Assembly (NCBI RefSeq): GCF_036320965.1
Contig: NC_092225.1
Coordinates: forward strand, 51,221,979 to 51,285,978
Source of the DNA: Panulirus ornatus
Taxonomy: Eukaryota; Arthropoda; Malacostraca; Decapoda; Palinuridae
DNA length: 64,000 nt
Direction: 5' to 3'
Below are positions 37,352 through 50,611 of this stretch, piece after piece. The notes below the pieces were generated by a model. The model had not been told where the DNA came from and did no database searches. It was given only the letters and a program-made list of their open reading frames with translations. Numbering within the stretch: position 1 is the stretch's first letter; each line of letters begins with the position of its first letter. The position numbers and the translations under genes were made by a program.

Positions 37352-40300
37352 TGAGCACCGTTCACGTAGACTCAAGTGAGGATGATTGGCCTCATTAGAT
37401 GATGGAAGCTTCGTATCTACGTTCAGAGCAAGCCGAAGAATCTATTAGATTCGAAAAGCCGAAGTACGAGAGCAATCTTCATAAAAAGAATAATTCATAA
37501 TTAAGGAACTCATCTCGAGAAATAAGGCATAAAAAAAAGCGATTTGAAAATAGCCAGTTCCAACTGTCGTTTACGTCATGGTGGTCAGCGATTGTGTGAT
37601 GCCATGTTGGCTAATCTCATCACTTTTTATTTATATGTATATTCTCGGTAAATACATACAAAATTGAGTCAGAAAGGTATAGAAAATGTTAATCATCATG
37701 ATTATCTCAATTTTCACGTTATGCATTTTGTTTTCATTACATCTGGATTTCTGTGAATCATTTCCAGATTGCGGTGTGACAGGATTTCTCCATAACGCAT
37801 GACAGGCGGTATTGTTAAGGCTGTCTCAGTGCAGTGCTGGACACTGTTGTGGTTAGATGCTGTGGTAATGTTGGTTCAGTGAGTGTGTATGTGTGAGGGA
37901 GCCGTTAGAGACTGCAAGTTGACTGAAGAAAAGGACTAGTATTCACTAGATGGAATGTGAAGCCGGCAAGCTTAATAGTGAGTGTTGATATAGACGTAAA
38001 AGGTACTTGTTGCCCTCCATTCGTGATCTTAAGGTTAATGAAGTGGTGAAGTTAGAGGGACGCTGATGATAGATTTATGTAGAATTTTTCTTAAACGCTG
38101 AACGAGACTTGCGAATTGCTTGGCATTATAAAACTCAAACGAAAGTTGTTTTCAACGGGTGTGTTTCATTTCCTTAACTTTGACAATACTTTGTGTGGGT
38201 AACAGTAGTATATTTATCATCCTTGACTTGGATCGTTACATTTGTATGGTCAATTAGACCTGTTTCTTTTAACTTTTCTCTTTCTTTTTTTTCTTTGTGT
38301 ACGAAGAGCTGACGTAGCCGGAGTACTCAACTATTGTCAGATTGTGTTTTCTAATGCTAACGTCTTTGTGTTTAGAATATAATGACAGTTGTGGAACATG
38401 GTTTGGGGCATTTTGATTTATTGTGCGATATCACCTGAGAGTCGGTGAGGGTAGTGAATATAACCAACATTATTCAACCTTTTATGTAGAACTAAATTAG
38501 GCGTTTACGGCCATTGAAATGTATGCCGGCTACGTAAGCGCTTTTTCTCCCTACCCTCGAAGCTCTCCTAAAGTAGATGTATCCTCGATCTTTTATGTAA
38601 ATCTGAATCCAGATGTGTGTACAATTAGCAAATATGCTTCATGGGAAGTGTGGTATTTTTTTTTTTTTTTCGTATACTGCCTTACATGGCAGGACCATGT
38701 AACGCATCACGCAGGTGTGTATGGAATTGTAGGGGTGTTGAAGTGGTGCTGGGAACCACCATGCCTCCGTGTCTGTATTGTGTAGAGGGAGAGTGGGGAC
38801 AACTGCCCCAGGGTCTGTCTAGGGGCCCGGGACTGAGCTCCTCTTTTTTCAAATCCTACTTGATCCACTTTAATTGTAAATGGAAAAACCCTCGCCCTCA
38901 CTTCCTTATATCTTCCTGCTCCAGGCGTCCTTTCTCTCTTCTGTTGGGCTACCGCGGCTCTCAGGAAGGTGGCTACATCCACTGAGCGGGATCATAAGTC
39001 ATAGGTAGTGATGTGTGGGCGTCCATGTCAGGAGAGTGCGGGGGTAGTGGGAGGTCGGTGTTTGGTGTCTTGTTTGTGGTCGTCCAATCGTGATAATAAG
39101 GAGTGGGCGGGGGTCTTCATCATTACACACAATACATTCATCTTCCTTTGTGTACTAAATCGTCGATTTCTTACTTTGGTTTCGTGAAAAAAAAAAACAT
39201 TAAAAGGGAGAGAGAGAGGATTATTTTATAGGTAAAACACCGCCACACCTCCCCCTAATCCCTGGGTAGGTTGGGGGGCAGGGTACTGGCTGGCCCCTCC
39301 CCGCCATCCAGGCTGAAGTGTTAAGTAGTGGTTGGGTTAATCCTGTACCTACAGTGTCCAATTGCTGTTTTTATTATTAGTTTTATTCACATTATGCTAC
39401 ATTAGAGTATAATGCTTCTGGTTATTTTAGTCCTCACACCTTTCCTCTTTTTCGTATTCTTTTTTCTTTGTCTGTATTTTGTATAATGCTTGGCGTCCAT
39501 TAGGACCCGCCTGTGACTGGAGCTTCTTCCTCAAAAAAAAAAAAGGAAAATTTTTAGATATTTTTTTCCTGTTCAGTATATTTTTCACAGTCTGTATTGT
39601 TGGATCACTGACTGGTAGCAGGAAACTGTTACACTGCATTATTGTCTCGAGGAAAATGTAAAATGTTAACATGTTTGTGTATACCCTGATCACTCATCAG
39701 ATAGCTGGAGCCAAGAAACGTTTGAATCGAGAGTTCTGATTGGTTAATGCAGCACTCAGGAGCTTGGTAAATCCATACCTCTTCTTGTTTTAACATTTAT
39801 ATATTCACATTTGTAAATTGCTTGCAATATATGTAGCCAGGTTAGATATGAAATAATTTCCGAAAAATAGCGTAAAAAGTTTACCGTTGTCAAAGAAAAT
39901 TAAAGTTGACTATAAAGTTTTATAAAACGGTGAGTGACGTATGAAGTAAATGTGGGCAGTGTGTAGGTGTGCTCAATCAACAAGGTTACGTGTTTTGTCT
40001 TATAACGCAGTGGTGCCACGATGCGTTTTGAACTGACCACCATTTTTCGGGAGATGCAGGATCAGTCGAATACTATTCCTGAAATGTTATACCACCTTAT
40101 TTCGCTTTCTTTCTGGATGGGGAAATATTTAGAAATGAAAAAACGGAGGGAAATTAGAGTGGCGCGTGCCAAAGTCTGCCGACACTGCAACTCCCTATTA
40201 TTTTAAAGGTTTATGGTTGTTTATTTCACACGTTCTTACTGTAATGTGATATGAAAACCTTTCATTATAGTATGATGTAATAGATGGCAATAGAATGTAG

Positions 40301-43300
40301 GCTTAGTTACAGCTGCCTGGCTGGTACCGAGCTGTGAAGCTCAGGACCTAGATGTTCACGAGGCGGCCAGTCATTGTTGTCTGGTAACCGAAGTGACTCC
40401 TCACTCCACGCACGCCCTTCACCTGTTTGTGTCCACCAACACCAGCTAAGCTTTGTGTCAACCCAGCTATCAGGTCTGAGTGAACAGGGTATAGTATGAG
40501 AGTATATAATGCATTTCGAGGTAATTTGTGATCTTTTTGTAAACTTGGTATGAGTTAGAGGAGAGGATATGGGGCGATAATCCGGTGTTACCTGTCTATA
40601 GGATATGCTTACATTCAGAGAAACCAAATTCAGGAGATAAGAAGTGGTCCAGGGTGGAATTTGTTCAGAGGGTTCGATGAAAGGGATGAAATGTATGTTT
40701 AAAGCGAGAAAATATATTTAGGGAAAGTCGTACAGCTTGTCACATCCACTGCTTCTCGTAATCTCTTTTGTATCATAAGTTAGAGATGCTTATGGCTGGT
40801 TAAAGGGTAAGTAGAGGTGGTGGTATGTGTAGTAATTTGGTGGTTGCTCGTGTGAATGCTCTCTGAAACTGTTTTAAGGATGTAGGTTTTCGGTTTGTGA
40901 TTGTAACCAGCGTGTCGTTGTCCAAGAATCGTATAATACTTATTGTGCTGTTTCAAGGAAACTAAGAGTTTGATGATTTGTTTTAATATTATTGTGGTTT
41001 GTGACATTGTGGTGGTCTGCGTTATTACTGTTATTTTGAAATGTTTATTATGGTGTATTCTGAAGGTTTTCGTTTTCTGATGTGTGTGTATTATGTTTTG
41101 CTTCCACATGGATCTGTTAGATCTTTTTTTTTTCTTTTTAGGGAATTGTTAATCCTTATGGTGTGCGATGGCCGTAGCCCCGTACTGTACTAGTTGGAAT
41201 TGAATGGACAGTCATGACGGTCTTTCAAGAAAAATTCTGAGACGTCATTCGTTGTCTTGTCTGAACGAGCCTTTGTCGGCTCAGCAGGATTGGAATTTGG
41301 AAAGCAAAACTGCATCCTAACAGTTGTGAAGTTTGTGTCAGACGCACGTAACAGCCAGCGATCACATGTAAACACATGGATCGAACGTATTGAATGATGC
41401 CGTGCGGGTTCAGATGAAAGTGCAGATTTACATGGAATATATCGTTGAAAATGAGTTACTTTCTATTGTTAGAGGTGGTTCGGCGAGGTTTTCATTGGTC
41501 CTGCTATTTTCTATGTTTCACCGAGGTTTTCGTTAAGTAACCCCATGTTTTCCCAGATCAACATAACCCGTCCCCACTGTCGCTTTATTAATCATCATAG
41601 TATAAGAAACTAATGCTGCGGCTACTCTTACCCTATAAACGCTAAAACGCTACAAAATAATATCACTAATTTCCAATTATGATCGAGTGGCGTCTGTAAA
41701 GTGGCACAGTGTTAGGAGCCTTAGGTATGATGGCCTAGTGTTGGACCAGAGTTTTGTTTTCAGAGTTCATGTTAAAAGACCACACATCATTCTCAAGTCT
41801 CGCACACAGTCGTGTGCTCAATGGTCATACGTAAGGAGTTAACTGGCGTAAATTTAGTAGTTTGGTACTAGATTATTGCTGTTTATATCTAACTGTAGCA
41901 GTGCTGGACAGAAGCATTGCAGTAGTTACTGGAAATATCGATATCCAGTTGTATGAAAAAGTTGTAGGTTCAGCGATTTTGTTTGTATGAGGTTTGCCAA
42001 TTTTGTTTGTGTGGGGACGAGGCATTTGTTTACCTTTAAGCGGCTGGCGTGTACCCCTATTGTTTTGGTACGTGTTTGAATGTGTGGATTGGAACAGACT
42101 TTGGCTTGGTTTGGAATTACAAGACATTATATGTGTCAGAAATTATTAGTAAGTTAACGTTTTGTGTTCAGTGAGTGTCGACTACAAGAATTCTGGGTGA
42201 GAAAAAAAGGGGAGTGGGTGAAGTGGTGAGGAAAGAGGTTTGGAGGAACTTCGCGAAGGACTGCTGTTCCCAGCCTATCTCAACCCAGCTGGCGTCCTCA
42301 CCACTGCGTAGCGTGTAAATCAGTTAATACTTTAAGGTTGTGCATCAGCACTTTGTATAATTCTCTGTGGTTGTCCAGCAGCATTTTACAACTGCTATAA
42401 TGCCATTATATGTCTCAAAATTTGCAAAAAATGTGTATGAGGGTCTCGCTTGATAAATCAAACTAGAAACAATGACTATAATGCAAAATTAGTTATGCCC
42501 TTGACGGTTGGATTTTGATATTCCCAAAAATTGGCAACTTTAACCATTGTCTATGTTCGATCGTTTTATTAACTGACTCCAGAAGTGCGCAGACTAGGAT
42601 GTGAATTAAATCGTTGAGCATTCGAATACTTTTGATATTCTGTAACGTAAAAAGAAGAGAATCATTCTGAAACGAAATTTAGATATCTGGAAACAAGCAC
42701 CGATGGACACCGAGTTGTCATTCTAATGTTTCATTGAGTAACGTTGTTTGTTTCATTGAGTAACGTTATTGGATGGAAAGTTGCTACGTTCGTTCCGGAA
42801 ATAATTAGTGCTACTTTTCTGTTTTCACTTTCAAATCAGTCGTACTGACATTCTCTGAGCCTCCTCCACCCTGATATATACCACCCCCTCCAGCTAACAA
42901 CACGCCCTTCGGGAGATGGTACCGCCCAGTTTAGGAACCAGTGGTCCAAGCTCGTCTGAACTTAACTGGAGCCGACAGCCTAGCGCTTCACCAAGCTAAT
43001 AGCCCTAATTATGATGAATCTACATAAGCCAGTGTTGCTCTGTGGAGGAATACATCCACTGATTAATTTCAGAGGATTTATCTTAACAAACTAGCTTCAG
43101 TGACGGGTTCGCAGTATTTTTTTGTACCGGAAAAGAATGGATATTTAAATTCAAATTAGAATATTTCAGAACATGAGGTTTAGCTAACGGCTTGAGCGGT
43201 ACGTACGGTACGTCGGTATGACCCTTGCGTACGAAGCTTTGATCTTTACCCTGATCCTCGAGTATTACGAGCAAGGTCATGCCATCCTTACCCAAACATC

Positions 43301-44102
43301 GTAGCGTCGTAATCAGAAGATGAAAAGTTTTAACTGCTGTCACGAGGGGGCGAATCACATGAATCGCCAGGGTCATTAAGGCCGTCAGCGTCATGCTACA
43401 CATCCACCTAGCTACATCCACCTAGCGAAAAGTCTTTTAACACCGTCCTTAGATGATGAGAATGATTTGAGGACCAAATAGTTTCTCCCAATGCTGTGTG
43501 GCTATTGAGTCGGTCTGTAAACACGCAACGAAGTCACAGCTGATGCCAGTATAGAAAATGTGATCGTCTCAGAGAACTTAGCTTGTATAGGCCCAATTCC
43601 CTTATAGTGAATAATGTTTCTTGTTTGTGGATGAAAACGTGCATATTTTATGTAGATCGTGTTCATCACACCAGATGGGTTCAGATGAGCATTTCCTGCT
43701 AAAGGACTGGTGATTTAAGTGTGGTAGTTTTACCTTCGGACAGTGAATGGATTATTCCCGAGACATTTTTCAAAACTTACACCCGATCTGAAGATGTATT
43801 GGATTCGTCAGCAATGATATCATTAGGACATTCGATGTTAATGTATTAAAAAGACTAGATCGTTTATCTGAGCCGAGGAAAGGTGGTTGAACTTTCATCT
43901 AAAGTGATTGGTGTGACGAACTGGGTGAAGGGAAGTGCAAATGTTATAACATTGTTTTGTTTCAGGGGCTTCGTTGGTAATATGTTTCGGTACGTCAGTG
44001 TGTGAGTGTAAGGGATGGACGCGCGAGAGCGGAAAGCAGAGTTTTCTTAGACGCTAAATATGATTTATGAGCAGAGGCTTTTCGCTCCCATTACTTTCCA
44101 CC

Positions 44103-44106
<4 letters not shown>
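37351..44106. other. low-copy AT-rich DNA, no supported gene
   Basis: Nearly 6.8 kb without mobile-element debris or long microsatellites, in contrast to the rest of the window. Frames of 80-112 codons occur (38641-38985 +, 40307-40627 -, 40780-41109 -, 43083-43421 -) but none has a recognisable domain. A C/G-rich patch lies at 39240-39300 and a 24-bp tandem duplication (GTTTCATTGAGTAACGTT) at about 42727-42770. If a host transcription unit exists in the window, an intron or flank here is a reasonable place, but the sequence does not show it. Confidence 0.45.

Positions 44107-44182
<76 letters not shown>
44107..44182. repeat. (TC)n microsatellite
   Basis: About 76 bp of TC at the start of a dispersed repeat. 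Confidence 0.98.
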
Positions 44183-44184
<2 letters not shown>

Positions 44185-44480
44185 GTGGTAGGCAGCCACC
44201 TGCCTGGGTGGTATGTGACTACTGGTGCCCACCTGGGTTACCTGGAGGGTTGGTGACGACTGCGCAGTTTACCAGCACTTCAGTAGCTGTCACCTTGCGA
44301 TCCATTGACCCTAGGTAGCTGTCTTCTCTTTCCGCTACGCCCACCCACACGTGTGCTGCTGGCGTTCAGCCGACGAACACACGTCTCTTCATCTCGCACG
44401 CACAACGCATGAAACTCGCACAGTTTGTTCTTCGCAACTATTTAAGTTTATTCCTATGGTGGCTCCGCCGTCCTACTCGA
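44183..44480 (+). repeat. dispersed repeat following (TC)n, copy 1
   Basis: The stretch after the TC tract shares ordered blocks with 62743-62970: CTGCGCAG then CCAGCACTTCAGT, TGTC, and later CTTCG.AACT and TTATTCCT.YGGTG. Both copies follow a (TC)n array of similar length, so the tract is probably part of the repeat. No coding frame. I do not recognise the family. Confidence 0.6.
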
Positions 44481-44560
44481 GCATCGTACCATCGTGTTCA
44501 GTGGTTGTACAGCCTTGTTCGTTCACGGGTCGTGCTGTTGTGCTCGAGGATCGTAACCCA
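44481..44560. repeat. relatives of the 21-bp minisatellite
   Basis: GAGCATCGTACCATCGTGTT, GGTCGTGCTGTTGTGCTCGA and GGATCGTAACC are diverged units of the motif expanded at 25621-25914. Confidence 0.6.
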
Positions 44561-45315
44561 CCTGTAGCTTCGATTGTTCTTACCTTGTGCCGTTCTTCAT
44601 CCGATCTCTCCTGATATCTTCTCACACAATCTTCTTAACCAAGCTTGGTCACTTTCAGCACCCCCTTCCCTCCCATATCTTTTCCACTTATTAGAAGCCA
44701 CGACAGACTCTCACGTACGCCTCCACCAAGAAATAATCAGACATCCCACCAGCTGTTTCTCTCATTCACATCCATGCCTGTCTTCAGCACGCCTGCCACT
44801 AGCGCATGTTCTGTATACTGCCCGCTCACCGTTAACCTCCTCCGTGAATACTTGCATAACTGTGAAATAGCTACATGTCACCCGGCGTGAGCCAGCGAAG
44901 GGAAGGTGTTAGCAAAATCGCTATTGTGATCATGTTGTGAACCCTAAAGCTTGATCTATCACTTTAGATTGAGGTGAAGTGGTGTATGGTAGGTACTTGT
45001 ATTACATGAAGGATCCTTGTTGATGTTTATCTTATCGACGTAATTCGCACATCAGTACACGTCTTTTATTACCCCATCATTTTTCTAACACAGTCAGAAA
45101 ATTAAGTCGCCCAGAAAAATACCAGAGAACTAGTGACTCTTTTTTTTACCGTATATTTTGTTGAAAGAAATCAATTAATTTGTTTTTTGTTTATGTTCAT
45201 TTCTATGTTTTACCAAGTGCTATTATCTCCCCGGCTGTTAATGCTGGGAGGGATCATGGGGTGATGCGAAAAGCTTTGGGAGCTGCTTCACATCGAACGG
45301 GACGAGGAAGAGGCC

Positions 45316-45317
<2 letters not shown>
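44561..45317. other. unassigned DNA
   Basis: The part 44690-44780 (ACGCCTCCACCAAGAAATAA, TCAGACATCCCACCAGCTG) weakly resembles the complement of the RTE-like endonuclease end (36390-36450), so it may be a very old fragment. No gene. Confidence 0.4.

Positions 45318-45387
<70 letters not shown>
45318..45387. repeat. (GA)n microsatellite
   Basis: About 70 bp of uninterrupted AG. Confidence 0.98.
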
Positions 45388-45391
<4 letters not shown>

Positions 45392-46168
45392 TAGTGAGTC
45401 TTAATGACGGGGAAATCCGCACGTGCTAATGAATGAGGGATATCGGTAATTAGACCAAACATCAGGTGTCACAGGGGTAACTCTCTGTCTGAGCCATGTG
45501 AAGGCACTCTGGCAGGTGTGTGTGTGTGTTCCTGCTTCAAGGACGTGTGCTGAACACCGTTAGTATGTCTTTGAGAGGCTTTGGAGACGAGTATGCGATC
45601 ATAAATATCAAATTCTTTTAAGAATTCGTACCCGTAAGACGTTATTTAAGGTACTCTGGAATCGTAAAGATGCTATTTTAGACAATATGTTGCTGTGCTT
45701 ATTTTTTCATTTTAGCCTCATAAACAAAGCACTTCCATTAAGATGGATATAGAGTTTTAGTCAAGATATCTGGATAGATCAGTCCTGTTATACATGAATG
45801 TCATACACAGTCGAATAATACAAATTTCACAGCTTTAATTCTTCCTTGATAAAAAAGAATTGCTCTGATTGATTTTTTTTTGTTAGAGAAAGCAATATTT
45901 GGAATTCATTAAAAGTGAACTCGCCGAAGTTTTTACATTAGGATAATCATGAGTAGTTAAGTATGTTTGTGATGTGATGTCACCTCACAAGAGCTGCAGA
46001 ATGAGAATCACTGGTTCACCTTTATACAGATTGATAAACGCCTTATAACTGTGAAAAATGTTTTCCCCCCATTTTGGTTGTTGTTGTTGATGCAATAGAA
46101 AAATGTATAGAATTTTTGTGGGCTTGAGAGAAATTTAGGTCAGTTACTCCTCACGGGTAAATATTTTT

Positions 46169-46173
<5 letters not shown>
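45388..46173. other. AT-rich unassigned DNA
   Basis: Nothing recognised. Confidence 0.5.

Positions 46174-46260
<87 letters not shown>
46174..46260. repeat. (TC)n microsatellite
   Basis: About 87 bp of TC with one TTTC interruption, preceded by a T run. Confidence 0.98.
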
Positions 46261-46354
46261 AAAACAAATTTTTGTTGTAACCCATCCCATTCATGGACCA
46301 GATTTCACAAAAAAAAAAAAAAATCAGAAGACAGAGCTTTAAAAGAAAGTAGAT

Positions 46355-46355
<1 letters not shown>

Positions 46356-46402
<47 letters not shown>
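46356..46402. repeat. (CA)n microsatellite
   Basis: About 47 bp of CA. Confidence 0.97.
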
Positions 46403-46404
<2 letters not shown>

Positions 46405-46685
46405 ATTATAGGAGAACGAACAACGACGCATCGCTAGGGTACACTGTGTGTTGCCAGCGCGGGCTCCCAGGAAGGTCTTGTTCGTCGAACAAGTCCAATA
46501 TATCGAGAGGGTTTTAATGGAAGAGTGAGACTAAAGGTGTCCCGCCAAGCACTCGAGACAAATGGACTTGCTTGATGGTTTCCAGTTCACTGCTTCCACC
46601 ACTGACCAAAATAATATCAACGAATGAAAGAAATTGGTTTTCTTTTTGATCTTATGAGAACGTCTCGATTCATACGTGGGAAACC

Positions 46686-46689
<4 letters not shown>

Positions 46690-46748
<59 letters not shown>

Positions 46749-46750
46749 TA
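46690..46750. repeat. (TA)n microsatellite
   Basis: About 60 bp of TA with no mobile element attached. Sequence on both sides is unassigned. Confidence 0.96.
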
Positions 46751-47228
46751 TTCTTTTTTTTTAAATCGAGTGACTGTAAGGAATATAATTTATACTAATA
46801 CATAACGTGTAGATTATGTTCAGTGAGTTTTGCCTTTAGATATTCCTCATGAGCAGTTTCCCCACAAAAACCCTTAATTCGCAATGATTTACTTCTCTTA
46901 TTAGTATTATTTTACTTTGAAATTATGAGTTGTTCTGCAGTTCATACGGGACATGAGCAGACTTCGGTGGAGTGAGATATAGTCGACAAAGAAAACGTGT
47001 CATGAGTGACTAAAATAGTTTCACCCTAAGATGTTTCTCCAAGTTTAATCAGGCCTGGACGCTCCCAGCTTTTAAATCCTCCTCCTCCCTTCACTCCAGC
47101 TCTTAAGGCTCACATCATCAAGGAATTCTATTCTTAAACTAATCCATTTTTCATGAGGCATATCTTGTTTTAAATGAAGTATACTTGTCAATAATTTTTT
47201 TACATGACGTGTGCTGTCATTTTTACAT

Positions 47229-47232
<4 letters not shown>

Positions 47233-47267
<35 letters not shown>
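47233..47267. repeat. (TA)n microsatellite at duplication start
   Basis: About 35 bp of TA. The base after it starts both the truncated RTE-like copy and the 6.15-kb duplicated unit. Confidence 0.96.
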
Positions 47268-47270
<3 letters not shown>

Positions 47271-47814
47271 AGGATGGATGTGCTGGAAATGAGATGTTTG
47301 AGGACAATGTGTGGTGTGAGGTGGTTTGATCGAGTAAGTAACGTAAGGGTAAGAGAGAGGTGTGGAAATAAAAAGAGCGTGGTTGAGAGAGCAGAAGAGG
47401 GTGTTTTGAAATGGTTTGGGCACATGGAGAGAATGAGTGAGGAGAGATTGACCAAGAGGATATATGTGTCGGAGGTGGAGGGAACGAGGAGAAGAGGGAG
47501 ACCAAATTGGAGGTGGAAAGATGGAGTGAAAAAGATTTTGTGTGATCGGGGCCTGAACATGCAGGAGGGTGAAAGGAGGGCAAGAAATAGAGTGAATTGG
47601 AGTCATGTGGTATACAGGGGTTGACGTGCTGTCAGTGGATTGAAGCAAGGCATGTGAAGCGTCTGGGGTAAACCATGGAAAGCTGTGTAGGTATGTATAT
47701 TTGCGTGTGTGGACGTGTGTATGTACATGTGTATGGGGGGGGGGGGCATTTCTTTCGTCTGTTTCCTTGCGCTACCTCGCAAACGCGGGAGACAGCGACA
47801 AAGTATAAAAAAAA

Positions 47815-47836
<22 letters not shown>
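47268..47836 (+). mobile_element. RTE-like element, 3' 570 bp
   Basis: Starts at a (TA)n junction in the RT C-terminus (RRMDVLEMRCLRTMCGVRWF), includes GHMERM and GRPNWRWKDG, ends NWSHVVYRG at 47622. The 3'UTR has CTCGCAAACGCGGGA and a poly(A) of about 24. It has private variants (GAGAGAGGTGTGG, GAGGAGAGATTG, GGAGTCATGTGG, GAAGCAAGGC), most of which reappear at 53.6-53.9 kb and identify that stretch as the same locus type. Confidence 0.9.

Positions 47837-47884
<48 letters not shown>
47833..47884. repeat. (TA)n microsatellite
   Basis: About 50 bp of TA as the 3' extension of the poly(A) tail, with one TGTA. Confidence 0.96.
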
Positions 47885-47890
<6 letters not shown>

Positions 47891-49417
47891 TTTTCACCTC
47901 TGTTATTTATACGTGTTTGTACTTTCATAAGATATTGTATCATGAAAAGGATTTTTCCACACCACGTTTAAAGCCTCAAGTCATATAAACTACAAACTGT
48001 CATAAAGAAGAGAGTATATTCGTGTCGTTATATTGTCTTGATGTTCATATCACTGGGGCAAAATAAACCGAATCTCTGATGTTACTTAAGATGCGTCTGT
48101 GTCTTACTGTTTTCTGTTTACAGCAAAACAAGTAAGATCCAGGTCGTTTATTTAAAAGATATATCAGTACTAAGTAAGTTTTCTGAAAGAGAATTTTGAA
48201 GTCGTCTGTGACACTTCAGTACAGCTGGTGACCGAATGCAACCTGTTGCCTATCGTATGGTTATGTCCCACAGGGAAAGTACTGGTGACTATATAGTGAA
48301 AGGGACGCCATTCTTTGTATTTAAGGAACTGGATGAAGTAGTCGTCACTTTGTTCCTACCACTTGGTACAGATGATAGAGAGATCTGTACCTTAATTTCG
48401 AACTCTGGTAATTGTTTTACGACATCAGATAAGGTGACAGTGGTGTGGGTTATGACCATCAGGGTAAAGATGGGTATAATTGGTATATATATAAAAGTTG
48501 ATGAAACGTTTGTAGACTCGAAGAGAGAGAACCTGAAAAAAAAAGAGTCGTCTACACCGTAAGTTTTAGCAGTACAAATTTATCTCTTGTAATGTTATAA
48601 TCGAAGTACACCAGCGTTATTCTTATCGTTTCCGAAGGGTCTCTTGGTCAAACGCGTTCGCCGGTGGAATTTCTCTTAAATACAGGTGGATGTGTGGTCG
48701 TGTTGTTTCTATATGTTCAAGGCCGTAAGTCTGGGAGAAAAGTCCACTTCTTGGCCGGGCCTTCATTGAAATATGAAATGAGGTAAAGAAGGAGAGGAAT
48801 AGAAGAGATTATTTTGAGAGTTCAGGAGGAAGGAGAACATCAGCATTTTGCAAAGTGGCGGTTCTTAAGGATTCTAGATATCGGGGCAAAGAGTTCCAAA
48901 GTTTGGCTGTGTAGGGAAAGAAACAAATGTCGCAACGAGCCACCATGAGGTTGCTAGAGACGACCTATTTATCTTTCCGAGTATTAAGCACTGTCGCCAA
49001 TGGCGGGTGCACAGAAACGGACAGCCCTCGGAAGCAGAAGCCAATGTAACATCTACAGAAGGAAAAGTAACCAAACACTTAAGGCGGAGGATGAGTGGGT
49101 CAAACTGCATGGTCAGACTTGCGAAAGCTGAATCGTGGGATCCGGCCTTGCAGTACCGTAGCAAAGTAAAGGATTGAAGGCATCTGGACCGGAGTCCCAG
49201 TTCTTTACAGATTGACTTAACTATTGGTTTGAAGTTGAGTTTTTTTTTAGGTTAGATGTTATAGTGATATCAAGTAGGTTTATTGTGTAAGTTAAAGTAA
49301 CCGAAATGATTCCACAGATCAGCAAGACCCTGTGAACATCTCACGCATCGTAGCCTAACAGCCCAGACTAACCTAACCTAACCTTGCCTTTCGATGTTAT
49401 AGACGAAATATATGACC

Positions 49418-49422
<5 letters not shown>
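47885..49422. other. low-copy DNA inside the duplicated unit
   Basis: Open frames of 108 codons (48236-48562 +) and 96 codons (48874-49164 -) are the longest. Neither has a domain I recognise, and the equivalent positions near 54410-55300 are broken by indels. A short CTAACCTAACCTAACC lies at 49369-49386. The section 48840-49200 could be an old dispersed repeat, since purine-rich short words recur, but no family is clear. Confidence 0.4.

Positions 49423-49465
<43 letters not shown>
49423..49465. repeat. (TA)n microsatellite
   Basis: About 43 bp of TA. The counterpart at 55578-55615 is shorter and interrupted. Confidence 0.96.
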
Positions 49466-49469
<4 letters not shown>

Positions 49470-50184
49470 TCTGCTCCATGAGAGCCTTAGTCTGTGGAAG
49501 CTGTGCATCATCGCTAATGTAAACCATGCAGAGTGAATGACTATAAACACAGACTAGAACACTTTCATTTTCCAATTAACATTAAGGTAAAATTCGGCTA
49601 CTGTGGGAGGGTAAGTGAGGTTTTCATTGATTCTCTTGATTCCTACAAGTGATTCACCTACTTTGACGCTAGGTAAACCCCACCCCCACCCTTTTTTTTT
49701 TTTTACCCCGACCTTCATAAGCCTCACCACTGTCGCCTTATTTAATACCAAAGAATTTAGAATAATGCTCTATATCATGCTGCAGACCTCTGATTAAACT
49801 CTGCTAAGTTGAAGGAATCCACCGATTCCAATTCCGTCCAGTTTCATGTAAGGAAATAGGGTAGCGATTCTAAAACTGAAATTTTACCGCAGAATTAACA
49901 ATAATGATTGTAAAATACCTTTTTTCTTCTTTGCAGTGAATAGCAATGAAAATGTGCAAACAGAAAAAAAAGAAATCAAAGTGTAACTCTTGAACATCAA
50001 CGCACTCAGGAGGTTGAAAGGCTAGCGGGCGGGACGCTCGCCTTGGGGGACGACCAGACGTCACTGGTAAGGTAAGCAGTTGCAGTGCCTTCTGGTGATA
50101 CATGTTACTGTGATTTTTGTCCTTCTCTTGCTTTCTAGAATCGACCAAACGGAGGATCGTAATGGTCTTTCAGGGGTGGTTTGA
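49466..50184. other. low-copy DNA inside the duplicated unit
   Basis: No gene recognised. A T run with C-rich neighbours lies at 49680-49705. Confidence 0.45.
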
Positions 50185-50415
50185 GAGCACGACGACGGTG
50201 CGATTTTTGAGCTCGACCTTGTAAGTTATGGGTTCATGATGGCACGAGCGTCATCTTCACCCTCACATAAGGGCGAGGTGAAGTGCCAAGCCGTCACACT
50301 CAGGGTTGTACCATCGTCCTCCAGTGTCGTACGCCGTACACACAAGGGATCGAACACGTTTTGCTCAAGGGTCGTACCGTCGTGCTCGAATGTCATGCTG
50401 TCGTACTCGAAGAGT
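50185..50415. repeat. 21-bp minisatellite relatives in both orientations
   Basis: GAGCACGACGACGGTGCGAT (50187) is in the reverse orientation. GGTCGTACCGTCGTGCTCGA (50369) and TGTCATGCTGTCGTACTCGA are in the forward orientation. The motif is that of 25621-25914. The duplicated counterpart is at 56340-56570. Confidence 0.7.
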
Positions 50416-50536
50416 TGAGGAGATTTTTAGATACCAGAAGTAAAGAGGGTAAAAGAAATTTCTTTGTTGGAAAATATGTTTGCTTGTCTTTTGCTGCGAA
50501 CTGTTGAAGGCAGTAAAGGTTCCAAAACCTACCGTA

Positions 50537-50539
<3 letters not shown>

Positions 50540-50607
<68 letters not shown>
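50540..50607. repeat. (TA)n microsatellite
   Basis: About 68 bp of TA. The counterpart at 56692-56757 is degraded to mixed TA/AAA. Confidence 0.96.

Positions 50608-50611
<4 letters not shown>

Noticed and set aside
48236..48562. 108-codon plus-strand frame in the duplicated unit
   Set aside because: No recognisable domain, and its counterpart in the second unit is broken. Length alone is not evidence in 64 kb.
49369..49386. CTAACCTAACCTAACC as an arthropod telomere (TTAGG)n trace
   Set aside because: Only about three units, surrounded by ordinary sequence, and copied once by the duplication. Too short to call an interstitial telomere.
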